Positions 29,011 to 38,686 of a stretch of 64,000 nt of DNA are shown here, piece by piece; the first letter of the stretch is position 1, and each line of letters begins with the position of its first letter. A model generated the notes under the pieces. It searched no databases. It was not told where the DNA came from and was given only the letters and a program-made list of their open reading frames with translations. The stretch comes from a virus: positions 1 to 64,000 of IMG/VR virus record IMGVR_UViG_3300042561_002100; one strand, 5' to 3'. Position numbers and translations under genes: made by a program.

Positions 29011-30609
29011 ATGTCAGTATTTTCAGAAGACCATAAAGAGATTGAAAGTGGTAAAAGAAAGGATGAAGAAGGCTACATGGCTCACATTGAGTTGGATAGC
29101 ATTGAAAAATCGGTCAGTAGACTGAGAAAAGTTATTAAAAAATCCGATCAACAACTTCCTGCCTGGGTTCAATCTAAAATCACAAGAGCTACTGATTTTA
29201 TTGACACTGCAGCAGAATATCTATCTTCTGATGAAAAACTGAGCGAAGGTGCAAGTTTTCAAATTAATCCAGAAAAACATAAAAAAGCAAGACCTCCAGT
29301 TGGTGCGGAAAAACTCAGAAGTATGTCGGCAAGACAGAGAGCACAATTACCCAATCAAGAACTCGTAAGAAGTAAAGTTGGTATTCAACTTCCTAAACTT
29401 AAAGAATCTTCTCTGACAGATCGTATTCTTGCAGAAATGGGTTGTGATTGTGATATGAAGCCACATAAGAGTGTTAATGAGATTGCCAAAAAGCATAATA
29501 CCTCAGTTGAAAGAATTGAAAAACAACTGAAAAAAGGTATTAAAGTTGAAATGGAACATACTACTGATAAGTCAGAAGCAGAGAGTATCGCACTACAACA
29601 TCTAGCAGAAAGACCAGATTATTATGCCAAACTTTCTAAAGTGGAAAATGCTCCCATTCAGGAAGAAACAAAATCTGGTGATAGTAGTTTAAGAGATTGG
29701 TTTTCAAAATCTAGTGGCAGAGATCCTAAAACAGGTAAAAAGGTTCCGGGTTGGGTGCAGATTGGTGGTCCTTATGCTGGTGCTCCATGTGCAAGACAGC
29801 CCGGCCAGAAATCAACTCCAAAATGCGGAAGTTCTAAAATGGCAGGAAATCTTTCCGATAAGGAAGAAGAAAAAGCCTTTAAACGTAAGAATAGAAAAGA
29901 TCCCAATCAACCGGAAAAATCAGGAGCATCTAAACCGACATACGTTAAAACCGAAGAGTATCTAGTTAAAGAAGATAAAAAAGAAAAGAGTAAAAAAGAC
30001 GCTTGTTACCACAAAGTTAAATCACGATATGATGTTTGGCCTAGTGCATATTCAAGTGCTTCTTTAGTAAAATGTCGCAAAGTTGGTGCAGCTAACTGGG
30101 GCACAAAATCAGAAGAGACGATTCAAGAAGGAGTAAGAATTCAATCTCAAAGTGGCCAATTAATGAACATTATGCTTAACTGGCGCAATAAAATTATTGT
30201 CACTCAAATGTTCTTTCCGCAAGTAAGAATTCCTAAGAAGTTAGAAGTATTATCCGCTGTTGAAAAGGTTTACCCTGGTGCAAAAGTTCTTACTTTTAGA
30301 GTAAGTGTTATTGATCCAAAAATGCCTTTAGTTCAAGTTAAAGAAGATACCGAAGCCTGGCAAAAAGTAAATCGTAAAGATAGAGTTGATGGTTTAAGTC
30401 AAAAAGCTGTGAATACTTACAGAAGAGAACATCCAGGTTCAAAACTTCAAACCGCTGTTACTGAAAAAAATCCAACAGGTAAAAGAAAAAAGCGCAGAAA
30501 ATCTTATTGTAGTAGATCTGAAGGTCAGATGAAAATGCATAATATTAGCTGTTCCGAAGATCCCAAAAAGCCTATTTGTAAAGCCAGACGACGTTGGAAT
30601 TGTGAATAA
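29011..30609 (+). CDS. Multi-module basic protein with cysteine-rich repeats
   Basis: 532 residues, Lys-rich, between genes 16 and 17. Modules in order: an N-terminal helical unit (LRKVIKKSDQQLPAWVQSKI) often seen in marine T4-like virion proteins; about residues 145-215, a helical unit with EHTTDKSEAESIALQHLAER; about 220-310, a unit with GWVQIGGPYAGAPCARQPGQ and CGSSKM; about 330-365, DACYHKVKSRYDVWPSAYSS; and a C-terminal unit with KSYCSRSEGQMKMHNISC and PICKARRRWNC. The cysteine units resemble small domains known only as DUFs in phages and large viruses (names from memory, not checked). Paired cysteines suggest metal binding. A virion or DNA-associated role is inferred from the late promoter and basic charge. 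Confidence 0.65.
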   Translation: MSVFSEDHKEIESGKRKDEEGYMAHIELDSIEKSVSRLRKVIKKSDQQLPAWVQSKITRATDFIDTAAEYLSSDEKLSEGASFQINPEKHKKARPPVGAEKLRSMSARQRAQLPNQELVRSKVGIQLPKLKESSLTDRILAEMGCDCDMKPHKSVNEIAKKHNTSVERIEKQLKKGIKVEMEHTTDKSEAESIALQHLAERPDYYAKLSKVENAPIQEETKSGDSSLRDWFSKSSGRDPKTGKKVPGWVQIGGPYAGAPCARQPGQKSTPKCGSSKMAGNLSDKEEEKAFKRKNRKDPNQPEKSGASKPTYVKTEEYLVKEDKKEKSKKDACYHKVKSRYDVWPSAYSSASLVKCRKVGAANWGTKSEETIQEGVRIQSQSGQLMNIMLNWRNKIIVTQMFFPQVRIPKKLEVLSAVEKVYPGAKVLTFRVSVIDPKMPLVQVKEDTEAWQKVNRKDRVDGLSQKAVNTYRREHPGSKLQTAVTEKNPTGKRKKRRKSYCSRSEGQMKMHNISCSEDPKKPICKARRRWNCE

Positions 30610-30612
30610 TTT

Positions 30613-33606
30613 ATGCCAAAAAAAGAAGAGCATTATTTAGGTAATCCCCTATTAAAAAGATCTAATATTGATGTAGAGCTAACTCAGGAACAGTTTATTG
30701 AATTAGCAAAATGTGCTGATGATCCGATTTATTTTGCTAAGAATTATATTAAAATTGTAACTCTTAATGAAGGTCTAGTAAATTTTAAGCCTTATCCTTT
30801 TCAGGAAGAAATGCTTAAAAACTTCTATGAGAAAAGATTTAATATTTGCAAACTGCCCAGGCAAAGCGGAAAATCAACGACTACTGTTGCATTCTTGATT
30901 CATAACATGCTTTTTGATGAGCACACATCTATTGCGATTCTTGCTAACAAAGCCCAGACAGCAAAAGAAATTTTATCAAGACTTCAAACGGCATATGAGA
31001 ATCTTCCAAAATGGATGCAACAGGGTGTTAAATCTTGCAATAAAACTTCAATGGAGCTTGAGAATGGCTCTAAGGTAATTGCCGCATCTACTTCGGCATC
31101 AGCGGTTAGAGGTGGTACTTATTCACTGCTAATGTTGGATGAATATGCATTCGTTCCCGAACAGATTGCTAATAACTTTATGCGATCTGTTTATCCAACG
31201 ATCTCGTCCGGTGATAATTCTAAAGTTATTGTGGTATCTTGTGTCACTAAAGATACTTATCTCTTAACACCTTCGGGATATAGAAAAATTGAGCGCCTAA
31301 TTGACGAAAAGAAAGAAGGTGCTTATTTTACAAATGAATATACCGTGATGGGTAGAGATAAATTCTATTCAAGTAATATAATTGTTAATAACGGAAAATC
31401 AACAACTAATATCATTAAAACTCGTTATGAAGAACTTGAATGCTCCGAAAACCATAAGTTATGGGCACATAAAAATGGTAGATATGATTATTTTAAGAGT
31501 AGTGAATTAGCTGTTGGTGACTATATTGCCTTAAAATATAACACTCAAGTTTTCGGTAATAACGATTATGTTGGATATTACCCCGAAAAGGGTAAAAATA
31601 AAAATCATTTTTCTTGTTCATATATTAACGAGGATATCGCCTATTTCGTTGGTCTTTATATCTCAGAAGGTTATGCTAGAGACCATTATTCAAAGTCTAG
31701 TGGAAATTTAATCGGTGGACAAATAGTAATATCTTGTGGAGACGATATTTCAGAATCACTGAGCAAACTAGGTTTAAAGTTCAGAAAAATTGATGATGTT
31801 CATTACATCATAAATTCAAAAAATTTAGTAGGATTTTTAAAGGAATTAGGTTTTGATGTTACAAAGAAAGCTCCATCTAAAACGATCCCCGATAAAGTAC
31901 TATCATGGTCTAAAAATAACATAACAGCATTACTCAGGGGAATGTTTGATGGTGATGGTGGAATCACAAAGAGAGGCAGAATTCATTATTCCTCAACTTC
32001 TAGAGAATTAATAAGACAAGTTCAACTTTTATTATCTAATTTGGGAATTTTGGGTTCAATTTATAAATCTATAACACCCCCCACAGAGAAAGTAAAAGTT
32101 TATTCTACAGTTTATACTATTGAAATTGAAGGCAGGTTTTCTACAGCTTATAAAGATCAAATAGGATTCGGATTAAAAAGAAAAAAAGACTTATTTTCAT
32201 ACATAAAAATTCCAAGTAGAACTGGACATCCTACAGATGTTGTTCCAGAGTCTGCTTTAACAATAATAAAAAATGGCAACAAAGAAATAGAAAAACTTTA
32301 TCTTATTCCTAAACGGAAAAAGAAGGTTTTTACTACTTTTTCAAGAAGTTTACTATTAGAGCACAAATCTAAAATTTATCCTTTAGCTGATGATAATCTC
32401 AAAGAATTTTTTGATGATAATGTAGACGAGAATCTAATCTGGTTAAAAATTAAAGATACCCAAAAATCAGAAAATGAAGTTTTTGATGTTTCTCTTCCTG
32501 ATGTAAAAGATGATAAATGGTGTCACTCGGTTCTTTATAATAACTTTTTAGGTCATCAGACGCCACAAGGCATGAATCATTTTTATAATCTTTGGATGAG
32601 CGCAAAGAAAGGTAAAAATGGTTACCATCCATTTGAGATCCATTGGTCTGACGTACCGGGAAGAGACGAAAAATGGAAACAACAACAGATTGCTAACACT
32701 AGCGAAAAAGACTTCAACCAAGAATTCAATACTGAATTTTTAGGCTCAACAGAAACTCTTATTTCAGGCCAAAAGCTCGTTAAAATTCACACCTCTGATC
32801 CATTAAGATCAATAAACTCTCTTGATGTTTACGAAGAACCCAAAGAAGATCATGTTTATGTAACATTAGTAGATACTGCCCAAGGAGTAGAAAAAGATTA
32901 TCATGCTTTTGTTATTATTGACATAACAAACAACTCCAACAACAAAGGATTACCCGCATACAACGTAGTAGCAAAATATAAAAATAATGAAATCAAACCT
33001 GAAATTTATTCCAGTGTTGTTAAAGATATAGCTTTTGTTTATAATCAATCATTTTTATTATGCGAAGTTAATGAAACGGGTAGACAAGTAGCGAATGATC
33101 TATTAGAGGATGGTTATCCTAATATGTTACAGTGTTCAACAAAAGCCAGAAGTGGTCAGTTTATTGGTCAAAATTTCTCTGGTAAATATGAACCCGGTGT
33201 TAAGATGCAGAAGAACGTCAAAAAGATTGGCTGCATAAAACTCAAGACTCTTATTGAAGAAAATATCCTGTTCATCAATGATAGAGACATCTTTGCTGAA
33301 TTAACAACCTTCGTTCAAAAAGGTTCAACATTTGAAGCAGAAGCTGGTAAAAATGACGATCTTGTTATGTGTCTAGTGATGTTCTCTTGGCTAACAACCA
33401 ATCAGTATTTCAAAGATCTTGTTGATGATGATTTAAGAAAAAGACTACTACAAGAGAAAAAAGACCAAGAGGAATCTGATATTTTACCTTTTGGTTTTGC
33501 TCCTTATGAAGAAGAAGTGATAGTTGATGAAAAAACCGGAAATGTATGGCAAGTTGTTGAAGAAGATGAAATGAATGCTATGTTAAATCTATTCAATTAC
33601 TATTAA
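30613..33606 (+). CDS. 17: Terminase large subunit gp17 interrupted by an intein
   Basis: A 997-residue precursor: an N-extein of 209, an intein of 440 and a C-extein of 348 residues, giving a 557-residue spliced motor (T4: 610). ATPase features are Walker A LPRQSGKSTT (residues 81-90), Walker B LLMLDEYAF near 173, and coupling motif KVIVVS joined by splicing to TPQGMNHFYNLW. The C-terminal nuclease has the acidic strand VTLVDTAQG and the late NDDLVM. Gp17 pumps and cuts concatemeric DNA at the portal. The intein splits the protein inside the coupling motif, so no active motor can exist before splicing. Confidence 0.95.
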   Translation: MPKKEEHYLGNPLLKRSNIDVELTQEQFIELAKCADDPIYFAKNYIKIVTLNEGLVNFKPYPFQEEMLKNFYEKRFNICKLPRQSGKSTTTVAFLIHNMLFDEHTSIAILANKAQTAKEILSRLQTAYENLPKWMQQGVKSCNKTSMELENGSKVIAASTSASAVRGGTYSLLMLDEYAFVPEQIANNFMRSVYPTISSGDNSKVIVVSCVTKDTYLLTPSGYRKIERLIDEKKEGAYFTNEYTVMGRDKFYSSNIIVNNGKSTTNIIKTRYEELECSENHKLWAHKNGRYDYFKSSELAVGDYIALKYNTQVFGNNDYVGYYPEKGKNKNHFSCSYINEDIAYFVGLYISEGYARDHYSKSSGNLIGGQIVISCGDDISESLSKLGLKFRKIDDVHYIINSKNLVGFLKELGFDVTKKAPSKTIPDKVLSWSKNNITALLRGMFDGDGGITKRGRIHYSSTSRELIRQVQLLLSNLGILGSIYKSITPPTEKVKVYSTVYTIEIEGRFSTAYKDQIGFGLKRKKDLFSYIKIPSRTGHPTDVVPESALTIIKNGNKEIEKLYLIPKRKKKVFTTFSRSLLLEHKSKIYPLADDNLKEFFDDNVDENLIWLKIKDTQKSENEVFDVSLPDVKDDKWCHSVLYNNFLGHQTPQGMNHFYNLWMSAKKGKNGYHPFEIHWSDVPGRDEKWKQQQIANTSEKDFNQEFNTEFLGSTETLISGQKLVKIHTSDPLRSINSLDVYEEPKEDHVYVTLVDTAQGVEKDYHAFVIIDITNNSNNKGLPAYNVVAKYKNNEIKPEIYSSVVKDIAFVYNQSFLLCEVNETGRQVANDLLEDGYPNMLQCSTKARSGQFIGQNFSGKYEPGVKMQKNVKKIGCIKLKTLIEENILFINDRDIFAELTTFVQKGSTFEAEAGKNDDLVMCLVMFSWLTTNQYFKDLVDDDLRKRLLQEKKDQEESDILPFGFAPYEEEVIVDEKTGNVWQVVEEDEMNAMLNLFNYY
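31240..32559 (+). mobile_element. LAGLIDADG intein in gene 17
   Basis: A 440-residue intein. It starts with Cys (CVTKDTYLLTPSGYRKIE, block A), has block B LECSENHKLWAHK, then two homing-endonuclease motifs, YFVGLYISEGY and LLRGMFDGDGG (LAGLIDADG blocks C and E). It ends with VFDVSLPDVKDDKWCHSV and LYNNFLGHQ before Thr+1. The last residue is Gln rather than the usual Asn, a known but uncommon variant. Boundaries are supported by the restored gp17 motif VVS-TPQG. The host-gene insertion point is the ATPase coupling motif, a typical conserved intein site. Confidence 0.92.
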
Positions 33607-33619
33607 AAAGACCGTTTAC

Positions 33620-33626
33620 CTAAATA
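33620..33626 (+). promoter_or_regulatory. Late promoter core before gene 18
   Basis: CTAAATA 35 bases before the tail sheath start; a GGAG ribosome site follows at 33651-33654. Confidence 0.65.
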
Positions 33627-33660
33627 ATTTTTAGCAAGCTGAATTATTTTGGAGCAATAA

Positions 33661-35841
33661 ATGGCAACACCTCAATTATCTCCAGGGGTTCTTACTAGGG
33701 AAGTAGATCTTACTGTAGGTCGTGCAGATAATGTACTTGATAACATCGGCGCTTTTGCTGGTCCCTTTCCTATTGGCCCGGTAGAAGATCCGATTGATAT
33801 TATCACCGAGCAAGATCTTATTAAAGTATTTGGTAAACCAGAAAATACTAATAATCAATATGAATATTGGATGTCTGCCAGTTCATATCTGAGTTATGGT
33901 GGTATTCTAAAGGTCGTTCGTGTAGATGATGCAAATCTTGTTAACGCTAACGCAATTCGTAATTCTTCTGGAGTTTCAACTTGTGGTGATACTACACTCA
34001 AAATCAAAAACTTTGATGACTACGAATTAAATCATTCTGACGATATTGCCAATTATATCTTTGCTGCCAAAAATCCCGGAGAGTGGGCCAACAGTCTTAA
34101 GGTTTGCATTGTTGATAACAAGGCCGATCAGACTTTAACCGTTTCTGCTGGTACTGCTACATCTACCGCTATTGGTATGGGTGTTACTGTTGCTCTCACC
34201 AATCAAGTTGTGGCTGGCGCTGGTTCTACTAGCCTCTTCAATGGTTATCTGAAGGGTATTGTAACTGGTAAATCCAGTGCATCTCTTGATGTTAAAATTG
34301 TCTCAAGAGTAGCTACTGGTAGTACAGAAGAGCAACTCGTTGAGTACAGAAACGGCGACCAATTAACTTCTATCGTATCTGGTAGCACTATTACTGTTAC
34401 TAATTCTGTGGGTGCTGCACAAACCACCCAAACTCTTGCTGCAGATTCTGTTGTTGATTGGTATGATCAACAAAAACTGGAACTCGTTAATACTACCATT
34501 TATTGGAATTCCATTGCACCTAAGCCCATCAGTAGCGAATTTGCGGCTGAAAGAAATGGTAGAAACGATTCTATTCATATTGCTATTGTTGATGACACTG
34601 GAACTGTCACCGGCATTCAAGGCAATCTTCTAGAGAAACATCTATTCCTTTCTAAGGCAACCGATGCCATTTCTGCAGTAAATTCACCTCAGAAAATCTG
34701 GTGGAAGGATTATCTTGCTCAGTTTTCTAATTTTGTTTTTGTTGGTGATGATCCATCTGACAACAGCAATCCTAATGAGGTAGTTTATCAAACTGGTTTC
34801 TCTAGTGGTTTTGTTGGTATTACTACCGCTCAGGGTCAATGGAATCAGCCAGCACAAAGCAAAACTTTCTCAGCTATCGGTAACGTAACCTATAATCTGT
34901 CCGGTGGTAAGAACTATGGCAGCACAAGCGGTTTGACTGCTACTCTTGCCAATTTGGTCTCCGCATATAGATTGTTCAATAACAGAGACGAGATCCCTGT
35001 TGACTACCTGATTATGGGACCCGGTTTGACCAATAAGGCAGAGTCTCAGGCTAAGGCCCAGGAACTCATCGCTATTGCAAATCGAAGAAAGGATTGTATC
35101 GCAACTATCTCACCTCATAGAGATGATGTAGTTGGAGTAACTAACCGTGAAACCCAGACCGATAATGTCATTTCGTTCTATGCTCCATTATCATCTTCAT
35201 CTTATGCGATTTTTGATGATAATTACAAATATACTTTTGATCGCTTCAATAATAAGTTCCGATATGTGCCAACCAATGCCGATGTTGCAGGTCTTTGTGT
35301 AAGAACCAGTATCGTTGCATATCCTTGGTTCTCTCCTGCAGGACAACAAAGAGGTATTCTCAATAATGCTATCAAACTTGCTTATAATTCTGAGCGTCCT
35401 CAGAGAGATCGGCTTTATTCTCAGAGAATCAACTCTGTAATCAATCAGCCTGGTATCGGAATTCTACTTTACGGTGATAAGACTGCATTGGGTTATGCAT
35501 CGGCGTTTGATAGAATCAACGTTCGTAGACTCTTTCTTACTATTGAACAAGCATTTGAAAGACTTGCACAGGCTCAACTATTTGAAATCAACGACGATAT
35601 TTCTCGTTCTAATTTCATCAACAGAGTTGAACCTTATCTACGTGATGTTCAAGCCAAGCGCGGTCTTTATGATTTCCGTGTTGTTTGTGATGAATCTAAT
35701 AACACTCCCGATGTTATTGATAACAATGAATTTAGAGGAGATATTTACCTCAAGCCTGCCAAAACAACCAACTTCATCACTCTTACTTATGTTGCAACCC
35801 GAACTGGAGTAAGTTTTGAAGAAGTTGTTGGTAGAGTATAA
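33661..35841 (+). CDS. 18: Tail sheath protein gp18
   Basis: 726 residues (T4: 659). The N-terminus LSPGVLTREVDLTVGRADNV and the C-terminal region (GDIYLKPAKTTNFITLTYVA) are classic for myovirus sheath proteins. It forms the contractile outer tail. Codon use is visibly less AT-rich than in the baseplate genes, as expected for a highly expressed protein. It is behind a strong late promoter and a good ribosome site. Confidence 0.95.
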   Translation: MATPQLSPGVLTREVDLTVGRADNVLDNIGAFAGPFPIGPVEDPIDIITEQDLIKVFGKPENTNNQYEYWMSASSYLSYGGILKVVRVDDANLVNANAIRNSSGVSTCGDTTLKIKNFDDYELNHSDDIANYIFAAKNPGEWANSLKVCIVDNKADQTLTVSAGTATSTAIGMGVTVALTNQVVAGAGSTSLFNGYLKGIVTGKSSASLDVKIVSRVATGSTEEQLVEYRNGDQLTSIVSGSTITVTNSVGAAQTTQTLAADSVVDWYDQQKLELVNTTIYWNSIAPKPISSEFAAERNGRNDSIHIAIVDDTGTVTGIQGNLLEKHLFLSKATDAISAVNSPQKIWWKDYLAQFSNFVFVGDDPSDNSNPNEVVYQTGFSSGFVGITTAQGQWNQPAQSKTFSAIGNVTYNLSGGKNYGSTSGLTATLANLVSAYRLFNNRDEIPVDYLIMGPGLTNKAESQAKAQELIAIANRRKDCIATISPHRDDVVGVTNRETQTDNVISFYAPLSSSSYAIFDDNYKYTFDRFNNKFRYVPTNADVAGLCVRTSIVAYPWFSPAGQQRGILNNAIKLAYNSERPQRDRLYSQRINSVINQPGIGILLYGDKTALGYASAFDRINVRRLFLTIEQAFERLAQAQLFEINDDISRSNFINRVEPYLRDVQAKRGLYDFRVVCDESNNTPDVIDNNEFRGDIYLKPAKTTNFITLTYVATRTGVSFEEVVGRV

Positions 35842-35845
35842 TTAT

Positions 35846-35853
35846 ATTAAATA
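35846..35853 (+). promoter_or_regulatory. Possible late promoter core before gene 19
   Basis: ATTAAATA lies 21 bases before gene 19, with an excellent GGAGG ribosome site at 35862-35866. It is a weaker match than the CTAAATA sites. Confidence 0.4.
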
Positions 35854-35874
35854 CTTATTACGGAGGATAAATTA

Positions 35875-36510
35875 ATGTCTACTCTAAGAACAATTACTGG
35901 CTTCAAACAAAGATTAAGAGGTGGTGGCTCTCGTCCTAATCTTTTTGAAGTCAGTATTCCCGCTTTTCCATCTACTCTAGGTATTACCTGGGGTAGACAG
36001 GAAGCAGAAGATTTTAACTTCTTTTGTAAATCGGCTGCTATTCCGGGCTCAACCGTCAATCCGATTGATGTGCCATTTCGCGGACGTTCATTAAAAATTG
36101 CGGGCGATAGAACCGTTGCACCTTGGACAGTAACCGTTACTAACGATGAATCATTCAATCTTCATAATGCCTTTTTGCAGTGGCAGAATGGTATGAATAA
36201 GATGGAAAACGCTACTGGTGCAACATCTCCTTCTGCATATATGGTCAATGCTTATGTTGATCAATTAGGAAGAGGTGCAGACGCTGGACGTTATTCTACT
36301 CGCAACTCCGCTACTGGTGGCGCGGTTGGTAACGTGTCTATTCCTCCGGTCCGTAGATTCAAACTTATTGATGTCTGGCCTTCGGATGTAGGTGAGATCG
36401 CTCTTTCTTATGAACAAGACAACACTATTGAAGAATTTAGTGTTGAGTTCCAGATTCAATACATCGCTGTTGGTGAAGATGGAGATCAAAACGGAGTGAT
36501 TATTCGCTAA
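35875..36510 (+). CDS. 19: Tail tube protein gp19
   Basis: 211 residues (T4: 163). Tail-tube features are the N-terminal GGGSRPNLFEVSIPAFPS, FFCKSAAIPGSTVNPIDVPF and RFKLIDVWPSDVGEIALSYE near the C-terminus. It polymerises into the inner tube inside the sheath. The extra length is a Gly/Ala-rich segment around residues 125-160. Confidence 0.94.
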   Translation: MSTLRTITGFKQRLRGGGSRPNLFEVSIPAFPSTLGITWGRQEAEDFNFFCKSAAIPGSTVNPIDVPFRGRSLKIAGDRTVAPWTVTVTNDESFNLHNAFLQWQNGMNKMENATGATSPSAYMVNAYVDQLGRGADAGRYSTRNSATGGAVGNVSIPPVRRFKLIDVWPSDVGEIALSYEQDNTIEEFSVEFQIQYIAVGEDGDQNGVIIR

Positions 36511-36516
36511 TAAATA
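36509..36516 (+). promoter_or_regulatory. Late promoter core before gene 20
   Basis: AATAAATA overlaps the gene 19 stop, 24 bases before the portal start. Confidence 0.5.
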
Positions 36517-36539
36517 GATCACTTAGAACTGTTTGATAT

Positions 36540-38663
36540 ATGACTAAACTTTTTGGTTTTTCAATTGATGATGATAGCGAATTATCTCCTAGTACACTTT
36601 CCCCCGTTGCTCCTTCAGATGAGGACGGGGCTGATTTTTATCTAACTAGCGGATTTTTCGGTACTCATATTGATATTGAAAATATCTATAGAACCGAATT
36701 TGATCTTATTCGTAGATATCGTGAAATGGCGCTACATCCAGAGGTTGATTCCGCTATTGAAGATATCGTAAATGAGGCTATTGTTTCTGATACTAATGAT
36801 TCTCCAGTTCAAATTGAATTGTCTAATCTTAATGCAAGTGATAAACTAAAAGCAGACATTAGACAAGAATTCAAGTATATTTTAGAAATGTTAGATTTTG
36901 ATAAAAAAGCTCACGAGATTTACCGTAACTGGTATGTTGATGGAAGACTGTATTATCATAAAGTTATTGATATCAAAAGACCCAAAGACGGCATTCAGGA
37001 TCTTCGCTACATTGATTCCATGAAAATGCGTTATGTTCGTCAAGAAGTAAAAACCGAAAACGAAAAAATTTCAGCTAGACAATTCGGTGATGCTGATCCG
37101 ATGAACTATAAGTTCCCGAAGATTGAGGAATATTTTATATACACACCAAACACATCTTATCCTGTGGGTGGACCAAAAGAAATGACCGCAGGACACGAAA
37201 AAGGTGTTAAATTTGCTCGTGATTCTATTGTTTATTGTACGAGTGGTCTTCTTGATAGAAATAAAGGAACAACATTATCATATCTCAATAAGGCATCTAA
37301 AACACTCAATCAATTAAGAATGATTGAAGATAGTCTTGTTATTTACCGACTTCTTCGTAGTTCTGAACGTCGGGTATTTTATATTGACGTTGGTAATCTA
37401 CCAAAAGTGAAAGCAGAACAACATCTTCGGGATGTGATGATGCGTTATCGTAATCGGTTGACTTATTCTACATCCGATGGTACTATTAAGGATGATAAGA
37501 AATTTATGGCAATGATGGAAGATTTCTTTCTTCCTAGACGTGAAGGTGGCAGAGGGACTCAGCTTGATATTGTTCCTGGTGGTTGCCTTGCTATGAATAC
37601 TAAAGTATCTCTTTTGGATGGTAGAGAACTTTCTATCTCAGAAATTGAAAATGAGATGAAGGATGGTAAAAAACTTTGGACTTATTCATGTCATCCAACA
37701 ACAGGTGAATTCGCTCCCGGATTAATTTCATGGGCGGGTGTTACACAGAAAAAAGCTAAAGTATTAAGAATCACTTTGGATAATGGTGAGAGTGTGGTGT
37801 GTACTTACGATCACAAGTTCCCAATTTATGATGTTGGTTTTGTTGAAGCTCAAGAATTAACGACGGAATCTAGAGTAATTAGTGCTCATAAAAATCCCAA
37901 CATCATTCCAACTATCGTTAATATTGAATATCTTCCAGATGAAATTGAAGTCGGTACTCTTACTATTGATTCCGATGAAACTATCCACAATTATCATACA
38001 TTCGCATTATCTTGTGGAATTTATACAAAAAACAGTAATCTCGGCGAATTAACCGATATAAACTACTTCCAACGTAAGCTCTATAAGGATCTTGGTGTTC
38101 CCGAATCTCGCATTGGCGGTGACTCAGGTTTTAATCTTGGTAGATCTTCTGAAATTCTGCGCGATGAAGTTAAATTCTCTAAATTCGTTGGAAGACTTCG
38201 CAAGAGATTTGCGGGATTATTCACCGATATGTTAAAAACTCAACTCATTCTTAAAAATATCATCACACCACAAGATTGGTCACAAATGAGTGAGCACATT
38301 CAGTTTGACTTCTTGTATGATAATCACTTTGCCGAACTCAAAGAAGCCGAATTGCTCACAGAGAGAATGAATAATCTTTCTATAGCAGAACCTTATATCG
38401 GAAAATATTTTTCTCGTGATTATGCTCGTCGTAAGATTCTTCGTCAGACGGATCAAGAGATTGTTGAAGAAGATGCTAAGATCAAAAAAGAAATTAAAGA
38501 TGGTGTTATTCCCGATCCAAACATTCCAGTTGATCCTAATACCGGTCTTCCTCTACCTATGGAGAGTCCAGGCAATAACATTCAAGGTGATATGGGTAAA
38601 ATTCCCGTAGAACCAAAAGTGGATAGCTCCGCCGTTGAAGCCCCGAAAGGTGGCGAAATCTAA
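36540..38663 (+). CDS. 20: Portal vertex protein gp20 interrupted by a mini-intein
   Basis: A 707-residue precursor: 348 residues of N-extein, 150 of intein and 209 of C-extein, which splice to 557 residues (T4: 524). Portal features include EVDSAIEDIVNEAIVSDTND, YIDSMKMRYVRQEVKTE and SSERRVFYIDVGNLPKVKAE. The motif LDIVPGG joined to SNLGELTDINYF corresponds to the T4 region LPGG...GEMDDIEYF. The portal dodecamer nucleates the prohead, is the docking site for gp17 and later carries the neck. The C-terminus is Pro/acid-rich. Confidence 0.95.
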   Translation: MTKLFGFSIDDDSELSPSTLSPVAPSDEDGADFYLTSGFFGTHIDIENIYRTEFDLIRRYREMALHPEVDSAIEDIVNEAIVSDTNDSPVQIELSNLNASDKLKADIRQEFKYILEMLDFDKKAHEIYRNWYVDGRLYYHKVIDIKRPKDGIQDLRYIDSMKMRYVRQEVKTENEKISARQFGDADPMNYKFPKIEEYFIYTPNTSYPVGGPKEMTAGHEKGVKFARDSIVYCTSGLLDRNKGTTLSYLNKASKTLNQLRMIEDSLVIYRLLRSSERRVFYIDVGNLPKVKAEQHLRDVMMRYRNRLTYSTSDGTIKDDKKFMAMMEDFFLPRREGGRGTQLDIVPGGCLAMNTKVSLLDGRELSISEIENEMKDGKKLWTYSCHPTTGEFAPGLISWAGVTQKKAKVLRITLDNGESVVCTYDHKFPIYDVGFVEAQELTTESRVISAHKNPNIIPTIVNIEYLPDEIEVGTLTIDSDETIHNYHTFALSCGIYTKNSNLGELTDINYFQRKLYKDLGVPESRIGGDSGFNLGRSSEILRDEVKFSKFVGRLRKRFAGLFTDMLKTQLILKNIITPQDWSQMSEHIQFDFLYDNHFAELKEAELLTERMNNLSIAEPYIGKYFSRDYARRKILRQTDQEIVEEDAKIKKEIKDGVIPDPNIPVDPNTGLPLPMESPGNNIQGDMGKIPVEPKVDSSAVEAPKGGEI
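37584..38033 (+). mobile_element. Mini-intein in gene 20 (no endonuclease domain)
   Basis: 150 residues. Block A is CLAMNTKVSLLDGRELSISE, block B is LDNGESVVCTYDHKFPIYD (T-x-x-H as TYDH), block F is TIDSDETIHNYHTFAL, and it ends SCGIYTKN before Ser+1. No LAGLIDADG motif is present and the length matches a bare splicing domain. The penultimate residue is Lys instead of the usual His, so C-terminal cleavage must rely on another residue. The boundary is supported by the restored portal sequence PGG-SNLGELTDINYF. Confidence 0.9.
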
Positions 38664-38666
38664 ATA
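38660..38666 (+). promoter_or_regulatory. Late promoter core after gene 20
   Basis: CTAAATA over the gene 20 stop codon, 20 bases before the small gene at 38687. Confidence 0.55.
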
Positions 38667-38686
38667 CAATTATTCTAAAAACAATT

